A stretch of DNA of 35,733 nucleotides from positions 1 through 35,733 of the forward strand of contig JALSHD010000001.1 in assembly GCA_026982395.1 (NCBI GenBank). Direction: 5' to 3'. The DNA is from Chromatiales bacterium (lineage in GTDB: Bacteria; Pseudomonadota; Gammaproteobacteria; Thiohalospirales; Thiohalospiraceae). Positions within the stretch are counted from its first letter, which is position 1. The number at the start of each line of letters is the position of its first letter. Position numbers and translations under genes: made by a program. Below, in pieces: positions 26,150-35,733 of the stretch. The notes under the pieces were generated by a model, which ran no database searches, was not told the DNA's origin, and was given only the letters and a program-made list of their open reading frames with translations.

Positions 26150-26354
26150 GCTTGAAAAGGCTTTCCTGAATCGGTCAAAGAGTGCATACAGTTTCTGCGC
26201 TACTCGAAAGGTTCCTGCGGCGAATTACGTATCCAAATATATAATCGGCATGGACGTTGGATACATCCACCCGAAAACAGGCAGGCAGCGGATCAGGGAA
26301 ACCAGAGAGCTATCCACCATGCTGGTCGGCCTGATCCGAACAAAACAGGGATAA
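26150..26354 (+). pseudogene. Decayed four-helix-bundle protein gene (S23 / 23S rRNA intervening-sequence family)
   Basis: Between pilD and coaE, translation gives GFPESVKECIQFLRYSKGSCGELRIQIY and, after a +1 shift at about 26242, IGMDVGYI, then GRQRIRETRELSTMLVGLIRTKQG and a stop at 26352-26354. These fragments resemble the C-terminal two-thirds of four-helix-bundle proteins of the S23/Avd-like family. The N-terminal half is missing and an in-frame stop lies before GFPES. This is from memory of the family, not a search. Confidence 0.6.
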
Positions 26355-26359
26355 TAAAA

Positions 26360-26998
26360 GTGCAGAACAGCTCAGACAAACCAGAACCCGCAACCCCCTG
26401 CCCCCTTGTCATCGGCCTGACCGGAGGAATCGGCAGCGGCAAAAGCAGCGTGGCGGCTTACTTCTCGGAACTTGGTGTGCCGGTCATCGACACCGATATC
26501 ATCGCCCGTCAGCTGGTTGAGCCGGGACAGCCGGGATTGCGCCAGATCATCACCTGTTTCGGCAAGCAGATACTCAACCCGGACGGTACCCTGGATCGCG
26601 CACAGCTGCGTTCGAAAATATTCAGTGATCCCGCCGAGCGGCTCAAACTGGAACAGATTCTGCACCCATTGATCCGCGCCGAAATGCAGCGGCAAATCCA
26701 ACAGGCCGATACGCACTACTGCATAGTAGAGATCCCGCTGCTGCTGGAGTCCGGCTGGAGGGATGAGGTAGATCGGGTTCTGGTTGTAGACGCGCCACCC
26801 GCTCTGCAGATCGAACGGGCGATACAACGCAGCGGTATTGACAGAGAAGAGGTGGAGCGGATCATCGCAACCCAAATGGAACGCAGCAAACGGATCGCTG
26901 CCGCCGATGATGTTATTCTCAATGAGGGCAGTCTGGCTGATCTCAAACAGCAGGTGGCACGGCTGCATCAACTCTACCAAAAGGAGACAGGCCAATGA
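26360..26998 (+). CDS. coaE: CoaE, dephospho-CoA kinase
   Basis: Phosphorylates the 3'-OH of dephospho-CoA in the last step of coenzyme A synthesis. The 212-residue protein starts with GTG and has about 14 residues before the P-loop [13 protein letters not shown]. Next come [15 protein letters not shown] (acceptor site), [19 protein letters not shown] and a lid [19 protein letters not shown]. The coaE stop overlaps the yacG start (ATGA). The pilD-coaE-yacG order is conserved with Pseudomonas. Confidence 0.95.
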   Translation: MQNSSDKPEPATPCPLVIGLTGGIGSGKSSVAAYFSELGVPVIDTDIIARQLVEPGQPGLRQIITCFGKQILNPDGTLDRAQLRSKIFSDPAERLKLEQILHPLIRAEMQRQIQQADTHYCIVEIPLLLESGWRDEVDRVLVVDAPPALQIERAIQRSGIDREEVERIIATQMERSKRIAAADDVILNEGSLADLKQQVARLHQLYQKETGQ

Positions 26999-27183
26999 CC
27001 AGAACCGTAAAATGCCCCACCTGTGGCAAAGAAATTCCCTGGAGCAGTAACCAGCCCTGGCGCCCATTCTGCAGCGAGCGCTGCAAGCTTATCGACCTGG
27101 GCGAATGGGCCAGCGAGTCACATCGTATCCCGGGTCAACCGGCGTCCCCGCAACATGATGACGAATCCGAACATCATCACTGA
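26995..27183 (+). CDS. yacG: YacG, zinc-binding DNA gyrase inhibitor
   Basis: Small zinc protein that in E. coli binds GyrB and blocks DNA binding. The 62 residues hold the four-cysteine site CPTC (residues 7-10) and CSERC (residues 26-30), followed by [17 protein letters not shown], the family signature. The histidine-rich C-terminus (ESEHHH) is short. It overlaps coaE by 4 bp and pilS by 29 bp. Confidence 0.93.
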   Translation: MTRTVKCPTCGKEIPWSSNQPWRPFCSERCKLIDLGEWASESHRIPGQPASPQHDDESEHHH

Positions 27184-28786
27184 TTTCACTGCCGGCCCGC
27201 CCACCCCCGGCAGCCGTCCAGAGCCCCGCAACTGGCGTCTGCTGCACCTGCTCAACCGCTACCGGTTTGTTCTCGCTACCCTGCTCCTGCTGCTGCTTCT
27301 CTTCGGCAGCAGATATGTTCCCTATGGCCACCTCAGTCCTGGAATGGCACTTTACACCTGCACCGCCTGGCTGCTGTTCAGCGGTGCACTGTTCATCCTG
27401 CCCCGCCAGCCCTCCCTGAACAGCCGTCTCTACCTGCAGATAGCAGTAGACATTGCCGCCATCACCCTGCTCATCTATGCCAGTGGCGGCGTATCCAGCG
27501 GCCTCGGCATGCTGCTGATCCTTCCCCTGGCGCTGACCGGCGTCATCATGCCAGGCCGTATTGCCGCCATGTTCGCAGCCATCGCTGCCCTGGCCCTGTT
27601 GGGAGAAGAGCTTTACGCCCATGCCCGCAACACCTTCGCCGCCAACTACTTTCAGGCCGGACTCTCCGGCACCATCTTTTTTGCCACCGCCCTGCTCGCC
27701 TCACTGCTGGCGCAACGGCTGCGCGAAAGCGAACAGCACATCAAAAAACAGAGCAGCGAACTGGCCGATCTCACCCAGCTGAACGAACATATCATTCAGC
27801 AGATGCAGTCCGGTGTCATCGTGGTGGATGCAAGCGGCCGTATCCACCAGATGAATCATGCTGCCATCGCAATGCTTCAGAGCTCAACGGAAAACCGCCC
27901 TCAAACAGTATCGGAACTCATCCCGGAACTCGCAGAGCAGCTACGACATGGCATTTCACCCGAACCCATCCTGCTCCACAACCGGCAGCTACTCACCCGC
28001 CTGACACCGCTGGGAAATGGTCCCGATGGCTGCATCATTATCTACCTGGAGGACAGCACTGCGCTGGCACAGCAGGTACAGCAGATGAAACTGGCCTCAC
28101 TGGGCCGCCTCGCCGCCAGCATCGCCCACGAGATCCGCAACCCCATCGGCGCCATCAGCCATGCGGGACAGCTGCTGGCCGAATCCCCCCGCCTGAACGA
28201 CGCGGATCAGCGTCTGGGAGAGATCATCCGCACCCACGCCGGACGGGTGAACACCATTATCGAAAACATCCTGCAACTGGGCCGGGGGAGACCCGCCAAC
28301 AGCCGCACCATCCGCCTGAAACCCTGGCTGGATGCAATGGTTTCAGAATTCCGGGAGATAGCCGATAAACAGAACATCACGATTCATACAGAAATCACAC
28401 CATCCGATATGGAGATTACCTTCGACCCGGATCAGCTGCATCAGGTGATCTGGAACCTGTGCCAGAATGCGGTTCATGCCCGCCCCGACCAGCCGGAGAT
28501 AAAACTGTACGGCACCATCAACCCGGACAGCAGTACACCGTTTCTGGAGATCAGCGACAACGGTCCTGGCATCAAACCGGAACTGGAACAGCAGATATTC
28601 GAACCCTTTTTCACCACAGACACCAAAGGAACCGGACTGGGACTCTATATCGTGCGCGAACTGTGCAGCGCGAACCAGGCCAACATCCAGTATCGACCCG
28701 GCGCCAGTGGCGGCGCCTGCTTCCGTATCAACTTCCCTGTGGAGAAATCACCACAGAGACACGGAGAACAAAAAGATACCCGATGA
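27155..28786 (+). CDS. pilS: PilS, sensor histidine kinase of pilus regulation
   Basis: Membrane kinase partner of PilR. From ATG 27155 ([11 protein letters not shown]; a second ATG follows at 27158) there are 543 residues: about six hydrophobic segments between residues 35 and 195, a PAS domain ([25 protein letters not shown]), the HisKA box with [20 protein letters not shown], and the ATPase boxes N ([11 protein letters not shown]), G1 (SDNGPGI), F (FEPFFTTD) and G2 (GTGLGLYIV). The frame is open upstream into yacG, but that part is antiphase overlap without similarity. The last residues ([13 protein letters not shown]) are encoded by a repeat-like CACCACAGAG sequence, so the tail is probably acquired. 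Confidence 0.93.
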   Translation: MMTNPNIITDFTAGPPTPGSRPEPRNWRLLHLLNRYRFVLATLLLLLLLFGSRYVPYGHLSPGMALYTCTAWLLFSGALFILPRQPSLNSRLYLQIAVDIAAITLLIYASGGVSSGLGMLLILPLALTGVIMPGRIAAMFAAIAALALLGEELYAHARNTFAANYFQAGLSGTIFFATALLASLLAQRLRESEQHIKKQSSELADLTQLNEHIIQQMQSGVIVVDASGRIHQMNHAAIAMLQSSTENRPQTVSELIPELAEQLRHGISPEPILLHNRQLLTRLTPLGNGPDGCIIIYLEDSTALAQQVQQMKLASLGRLAASIAHEIRNPIGAISHAGQLLAESPRLNDADQRLGEIIRTHAGRVNTIIENILQLGRGRPANSRTIRLKPWLDAMVSEFREIADKQNITIHTEITPSDMEITFDPDQLHQVIWNLCQNAVHARPDQPEIKLYGTINPDSSTPFLEISDNGPGIKPELEQQIFEPFFTTDTKGTGLGLYIVRELCSANQANIQYRPGASGGACFRINFPVEKSPQRHGEQKDTR

Positions 28787-28820
28787 ATAAACAAACGATT
28801 CAACTCCACCCTCTGTGGTG
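28749..28820. repeat. 10-bp inverted repeat spanning the pilS end and pilS-pilR gap
   Basis: CACCACAGAG (28749-28758) and its exact complement CTCTGTGGTG (28811-28820) with 52 nt between. The sequence around the left arm (ACAGAGACACGGAGAACA) resembles CACAGAGACACAGAG-type repeats that occur scattered in many proteobacterial genomes. It extends the pilS reading frame and could form a hairpin before pilR. Confidence 0.5.
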
Positions 28821-28845
28821 CAAAACAGAAACAGGCTAAAAACAG

Positions 28846-30201
28846 ATGACCCGACCACTTGCACTAATCATCGACGATGAACCGGATATCTGTGAGCTGC
28901 TGGAGCTCACTCTCTCCGGCATGGAGATAGACACCCTAGCAGCAACCACGCTGGCCGAGGCGCAGCTCCTGTTGAAACAGCATGAATTCGATATCTGTCT
29001 CACCGACATGAAGCTGCCGGATGGAAACGGCCTGGATCTTCTCAAACAGATCAGGGAAAAAAATCCCGCACTTCCGGTAGCGGTCATCACCGCCCACGGC
29101 AACATGGAACTGGCCATCGAAGCACTCAAGGCCGGTGCCTTTGATTTTCTCTCCAAGCCGGTCGACCTGCAGATGCTGCGCAACCAGATCAGCAGCGCCC
29201 TGCGCATCTCACCCCGGCTCCCCCGTGAACGACGCACCCGCCATATCCTGCTGGGCGACTCCGACGCCATGTGTTCACTACGGGGCTCGGTGGAAAAAGT
29301 ATCCCGCAGCCAGGCACCCGTTTTCATCCGTGGCGAATCGGGCACAGGCAAGGAGCTGGTGGCACAGATGATTCACAGGCAAGGGCCACGCAGCGACAAA
29401 CCATTCGTGCCGGTCAACTGCGGTGCCATCCCCGCGGAACTGGTGGAAAGTGAATTTTTCGGACACAAGAGAGGCAGCTTCACCGGCGCAACGGCGGACA
29501 AGGAGGGGCTGTTCAAGGCAGCGGATGGCGGCACTCTATTCCTCGATGAAGTAGCCGATCTGCCCTTGAACATGCAGGTAAAACTGCTACGCGCCATTCA
29601 GGAAAAAAATATTCGCCCGGTCGGTGCCGCACAGGAGCTCCCGGTGGACGTACGCATCCTCAGTGCCACCCATAAAAACCTTGCGGATCTGGTGGATCAG
29701 GGAGCCTTTCGCCAAGATCTCTACTACCGTATCAACGTCATCGAAATACCCGTTCCCGCCCTGCGCGATCGCCTGGAAGACATCCCATTGCTAATAGAAC
29801 ACATCATGCAAAAACTGGCCAGACAGAACCAGCTGCCCGCCCCGCGAATTGCACCTGAAGCCATCGGCCTTCTGCACCAGTATGACTTTCCCGGCAACGT
29901 GAGGGAGCTGGAAAACATCCTGGAGCGGGCATTCGCCCTGTGTGAAAATGAAACAATCCAGCCACAGGATCTGGGCATCACCCCGGCCACAGAGTCACAA
30001 CAGGGAACCTCAGCACAACAAGACAGAGAGCTGCCGCTGGAAGAGTATCTGACCAGCGTCGAAAAAGAGGCCATCCAGGCCGCACTGGCCCAGACAGGAA
30101 ACAACAAAACCGCCGCCGCCGAACTGCTGGGGATGAGCTTCCGCTCCCTGCGTTACCGGCTCAAAAAACTGGGGCTGGAGAAACACAACGGGAGAGCTTG
30201 A
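28846..30201 (+). CDS. pilR: PilR, NtrC-family sigma-54-dependent response regulator
   Basis: Activates sigma-54 promoters of pilin genes when phosphorylated by PilS. The 451 residues contain a receiver domain (IIDDEPDICELLE, phosphoacceptor Asp54 in LTDMKLPDGNG, lysine in LSKPVD), an AAA+ domain (Walker A GESGTGKE, the sigma-54 contact loop KRGSFTGA, Walker B GGTLFLDEVADL, arginine finger FRQDLYYRI) and a Fis-type helix-turn-helix (NNKTAAAELLGMSFRSLRYRLKKLGL). The contact loop has GSFTGA rather than GAFTGA; I recall the same in known PilR proteins. Confidence 0.95.
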   Translation: MTRPLALIIDDEPDICELLELTLSGMEIDTLAATTLAEAQLLLKQHEFDICLTDMKLPDGNGLDLLKQIREKNPALPVAVITAHGNMELAIEALKAGAFDFLSKPVDLQMLRNQISSALRISPRLPRERRTRHILLGDSDAMCSLRGSVEKVSRSQAPVFIRGESGTGKELVAQMIHRQGPRSDKPFVPVNCGAIPAELVESEFFGHKRGSFTGATADKEGLFKAADGGTLFLDEVADLPLNMQVKLLRAIQEKNIRPVGAAQELPVDVRILSATHKNLADLVDQGAFRQDLYYRINVIEIPVPALRDRLEDIPLLIEHIMQKLARQNQLPAPRIAPEAIGLLHQYDFPGNVRELENILERAFALCENETIQPQDLGITPATESQQGTSAQQDRELPLEEYLTSVEKEAIQAALAQTGNNKTAAAELLGMSFRSLRYRLKKLGLEKHNGRA

Positions 30202-30353
30202 TCCTTGCGAGCCAGATCCCGAATATATTCAGGAAGAAGAGCTGTAATCCCTGCCGGCAACACGTTGGTCTACATGCAGTATCAGACTCCCTGCTTGTTT
30301 TACAAACCACTTGATTTCACGCCATCTGGCACCGATAATAAGCAAATATGGCA

Positions 30354-30474
30354 GCAACTGCTCAGCTTGCTTCTGAAATGCGTCAGATCAAGGCGGAAAA
30401 TGTGAGTTTGCACTGGCAAATGACCATTTTCCAACGCAGAGATGGTGCGTTTCAGGAGCAATCTGAGCAGTTAC
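30354..30474. repeat. About 120-bp imperfect palindromic element (MITE-like)
   Basis: The outer arms are AACTGCTCAGCTTGCTTCTG (from 30356) and the complement of the right-end CAGGAGCAATCTGAGCAGTT; inner arms around GGAAAATG and CATTTTCC also pair, so nearly the whole element folds back. It occupies the gap between pilR and the antitoxin gene. The right arm recurs, diverged, at 22138-22185. No coding region or transposase is inside; the upstream frame reading through it from 30348 is not a credible protein start. Confidence 0.7.
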
Positions 30475-30500
30475 ATATGGCAAAAACTGGAACCGCTATC

Positions 30501-31007
30501 ATGAGCACAGCAATCAAATCCCGCAACACGGCAGAAACCGGCAACGGGGCAGGACGGCATTCCGCCGGGAAAGGCGCAACGGCATCGGTGATCCCCTTTC
30601 CCGGCGCGGCCCGCAGTCTGGAGTTGAACATCCACAGCCGCACGGAGCTGATCGAGTTCATCCGCAAGGGGTTGCCGTTCAAGGCGCTGGAGAATCTCTC
30701 CCGAACCCTGGGATTGCCAGAGCGGGAGGTGGCGCGATATGTGGACATCTCGGCACGCACCCTGGCCCGGCGCAAGAAGGAGGGGCGGTTCCATACGGAT
30801 GAGTCGAACCGCATCACCCGCCTCGCCATGCTGTTCGACGACGTGGTGGAGCTGTTCGAGGGCGACATCGCCTCCGCCGGCCACTGGTTCCACACCCCGA
30901 AGAAGGCGCTGGGGGGAGCCGCACCCATCGAATATGCCGATACCGAACCGGGCGTGCGCGAGATCCAGGATCTGATCGGCCGTCTGGAGCACGGTATCTT
31001 TGCATGA
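30501..31007 (+). CDS. Xre/MbcA/ParS-family antitoxin of a RES toxin-antitoxin pair
   Basis: A 168-residue protein from ATG 30501 (MSTAIKSRNTAETGNG). After a low-complexity N-terminus comes a helical Xre-like part (LSRTLGLPEREVARYVDISARTLARRKKEGRF) and the C-terminal DUF2384 toxin-binding domain (ALFEGDIASAGHW-type segment, PKKALGGAAPIEYADTEPGVREIQDLIGRLEHGIFA). An ATG at 30477 is an alternative start; anything earlier lies in the repeat element. Its stop overlaps the toxin start (ATGA), the usual coupling for antitoxin-toxin operons. Such antitoxins usually repress their own promoter, which here would lie in or next to the palindrome. Confidence 0.88.
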   Translation: MSTAIKSRNTAETGNGAGRHSAGKGATASVIPFPGAARSLELNIHSRTELIEFIRKGLPFKALENLSRTLGLPEREVARYVDISARTLARRKKEGRFHTDESNRITRLAMLFDDVVELFEGDIASAGHWFHTPKKALGGAAPIEYADTEPGVREIQDLIGRLEHGIFA

Positions 31008-31471
31008 CCCGGCTCCCCGCCTACCGCATCACCAAGCGGAAATGGGCGGCAACCGCATTCGATGGCGAGGCGGCGCAGCGCTATCCCGGACGCTGGAACC
31101 TGCGCGGTCATCCCGTCATCTACACTGCAGCCTCCCGCTCCCTTGCGATACTGGAGATCCTGGTCCACTACGAGGATCACGAGCTGCTGAACGAACACTT
31201 CATCTGCATCCCGCTGCGCATCCCGGAGGAGTGCATCCTGGAGCTGGATGACCCCCTCCCCCCCGACTGGCGCAGCGATCCCCCTCCGGCCTCCACCCGC
31301 GCCCTCGGCAGCGGCTGGCTGGAGGGCGGAAGATCGCTCGCGCTGCGCATCCCCAGCACCCTGGTTCCGGCGGAGAACAACTACCTGATCAACCCGCGGC
31401 ACGAGGCGTTCGGCGAGCTGGAGATCCAGGCTCCAGAACCGCTGGACCTGGACCCCCGCCTGATCGGCTGA
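31004..31471 (+). CDS. RES-domain toxin (NAD-depleting family)
   Basis: A 155-residue RES protein. Known family members degrade NAD+ with an ART-like fold, halting growth when the antitoxin is lost. The family pattern is visible: an N-terminal arginine-tyrosine (YRITKRKWAATAFDGEAA), the glycine-arginine-tryptophan motif (RYPGRWNLRGHPVIYTA), SLAILEILVHY with the conserved glutamate, and the late serine/asparagine segment (SLALRIPSTLVPAENNYLINP) near the end. Full-length and apparently intact. It is coupled to the antitoxin by a 4-bp overlap. Confidence 0.9.
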   Translation: MTRLPAYRITKRKWAATAFDGEAAQRYPGRWNLRGHPVIYTAASRSLAILEILVHYEDHELLNEHFICIPLRIPEECILELDDPLPPDWRSDPPPASTRALGSGWLEGGRSLALRIPSTLVPAENNYLINPRHEAFGELEIQAPEPLDLDPRLIG

Positions 31472-31501
31472 ACGGCAAAACCGATCCCGCCGCAATACGC
31501 C

Positions 31502-31551
31502 GCTCCCGGCACCTTCTATACTTCTATTATCAAATGAAGCAGGCCGGGAGC
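31502..31551 (+). promoter_or_regulatory. nifJ leader: 9-bp inverted repeat around candidate -10 boxes and including the ribosome site
   Basis: GCTCCCGGC (31502-31510) is exactly complementary to GCCGGGAGC (31543-31551), separated by 32 AT-rich bases containing TATACT and TATTAT. The right arm includes GGGAG, the ribosome site 8 bases before the nifJ GTG. Depending on where transcription starts, this is either an operator around the promoter or a hairpin hiding the ribosome site. Confidence 0.5.
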
Positions 31552-31558
31552 AGCACTG

Positions 31559-35176
<3,618 letters not shown>

Positions 35177-35608
35177 TTACGCAATATTTCGCAGGAGCAC
35201 CTCAAGCACCGCCCCACTTTTGCTGAGGGAGGTTCATTTCAACCCCTTTTCCACTGCTCGCTGACCGCCATGGAGAGCGAAGCGAAGGCGGTTAGTCCCC
35301 GATAGGCAACACCGTCTGCATATTCGCAGTTAGGAGCATTAGCGAGTGACGGAGAAGATGCAGCAGCGGCTTTCTGTTGCCGTAGAGTCATTGAGGGAGT
35401 CATGGCGAGGAACGAGGTCATACGGAGCCGTGACGGACGCAGGACGGTCAGAGCAAAAGGAATCAGCTGTCGCGTAGGCGAGTCGATTTTTGACAGGGAG
35501 GTCAAAAATCTATCACGAGGTAGCGACACTATCGCTTTTGTAGCACTTTGCTCTGGTAAAGTCCCCAGGATATGAGAATGGCGCCGCCACCGATGTTTGT
35601 CCGGAAAA
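35177..35608. other. Intergenic region with nested inverted repeats, no convincing gene
   Basis: Contains three nested stems: CAGAGCAAA/TTTGCTCTG (35449 and 35547), TGTCGC/GCGACA (35468 and 35523) and the perfect 10-bp pair GATTTTTGAC/GTCAAAAATC (35485-35510, 6-nt loop). A 96-codon minus-strand frame (35529-35239) is open, but its translation is of low-complexity, serine-, alanine- and arginine-rich character without a recognisable domain or ribosome site, and it crosses the stems, so I do not call it a gene. The region looks like repeat-derived or structured non-coding DNA next to the intron insertion. Confidence 0.55.
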
Positions 35609-35733
35609 ATCGAGTAGGAGGCGGGGTCACCCCCGCCGTCCTCTCACACCACCGGACGTGCGGTTCCGCATCCGGCGGTTCATGAGACACTCTGGAGTCG
35701 TCGCACGGTATCGAGCAACGACACCAGCCCCAG
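35609..35733 (-). mobile_element. Group II intron, 3' end (domains V-VI; continues beyond the window)
   Basis: On the minus strand, 35679-35648 folds as domain V: ACCGCCGGA pairs with TCCGGTGGT including a G-T wobble inside a CGC triad, a two-base CG bulge on the 3' side, then TGCG/CGCA closed by a four-base loop. After a short linker, GGCGGGG-GTGA-CCCCGCC (35637-35620) is domain VI with a GNRA loop, followed by TCCTACTCGAT, a typical group II 3' end with a candidate branch-point A. The predicted 3' splice boundary is at 35609. The CGC triad suggests class C (IIC), with moderate confidence. Confidence 0.75.
35680..35733 (-). CDS. C-terminal end of the group II intron reverse transcriptase/maturase (partial)
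   Basis: The minus-strand frame entering from the right edge reads LGLVSLLDTVRRLQSVS and stops at TGA (35682-35680), directly before domain V. This is where the intron-encoded protein in domain IV must end. Only 17 codons are visible, so identity rests on position rather than similarity. Confidence 0.45.
   Translation of the reverse strand: MGLVSLLDTVRRLQSVS

Noticed and set aside
35281-35350. Integron attC-like core sites (GTTAGTC, GTTAGGA) near the group II intron
   Set aside because: They do not fit the GTTRRRY / RYYYAAC core pair, so an attC claim is not supportable from this sequence.
35239-35529. 96-codon minus-strand frame starting MSLPRDRFLTSLSK
   Set aside because: It runs through perfect inverted repeats, has low-complexity composition and no ribosome site or recognisable domain; most likely a chance frame in repeat DNA.

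Overview
The window reads as a chromosomal segment of a gammaproteobacterium. Evidence: the isc iron-sulfur cluster order (iscR-iscS-iscU-iscA), the rpsP-rimM-trmD-rplS operon, ffh, and the pilBCD-coaE-yacG-pilSR type IV pilus block all have the gammaproteobacterial arrangement, and the proteins align to Escherichia and Pseudomonas homologues over full length. The protein style suggests a Chromatiales-like or sulfur-oxidiser-type lineage, but no gene here proves that; it is inference.

Layout. 1-3231 (minus): iscA (cut by the window edge), iscU, iscS, iscR and upstream cysE, with an IscR-type operator overlapping the isc -35 box. 3313-4038 (minus): trmJ. 4065-6742 (plus): a promoter, then overlapping suhB-lipA and a YdcF/ElyC-like protein. 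6882-14558 (minus): yceH, the ABC-F ATPase uup, a large protease/propeller/beta-barrel protein, dsbC, xerD and an alkyltransferase-like gene. 14573-16994 (minus): the rpsP-rimM-trmD-rplS operon with a recognisable promoter and an intrinsic terminator. It is interrupted by a perfect 37-bp inverted repeat between rpsP and rimM, and its L19 protein carries an extra helix-hairpin-helix domain. 17109-19281 (minus): ffh and a metallo-beta-lactamase-fold hydrolase. 19372-20298 (plus): a lipid A acyltransferase homologue with an altered catalytic motif. 20352-21287 (minus): a PfkB-family sugar/nucleoside kinase. 21376-30201 (plus): a small PP0621-like protein, a pilin, pilB, pilC, pilD, a decayed four-helix-bundle gene, coaE, yacG and the pilS/pilR two-component system.

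The last 5.5 kb looks accessory. An imperfect palindrome (30354-30474) precedes a Xre/ParS-RES toxin-antitoxin pair and a very large pyruvate:ferredoxin oxidoreductase (nifJ), all visibly richer in G+C than what lies before. After nifJ comes a stretch of nested inverted repeats without a convincing gene. The window then ends in the 3' end of a minus-strand group II intron (domains V and VI and the last codons of its probable maturase).

How the genes work together: the isc block builds Fe-S clusters used by lipA and nifJ in this same window, and cysE feeds cysteine to IscS. The rpsP operon and ffh serve translation and membrane targeting. dsbC and the outer-membrane protease-like protein act in the envelope. 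The pil genes encode pilus assembly, prepilin processing and transcriptional control by PilS/PilR. The most unusual items are the rpsP-rimM hairpin, the L19 fusion, the protease-propeller-barrel protein with a possibly frameshifted signal peptide, and the acyltransferase lacking its catalytic glutamate.
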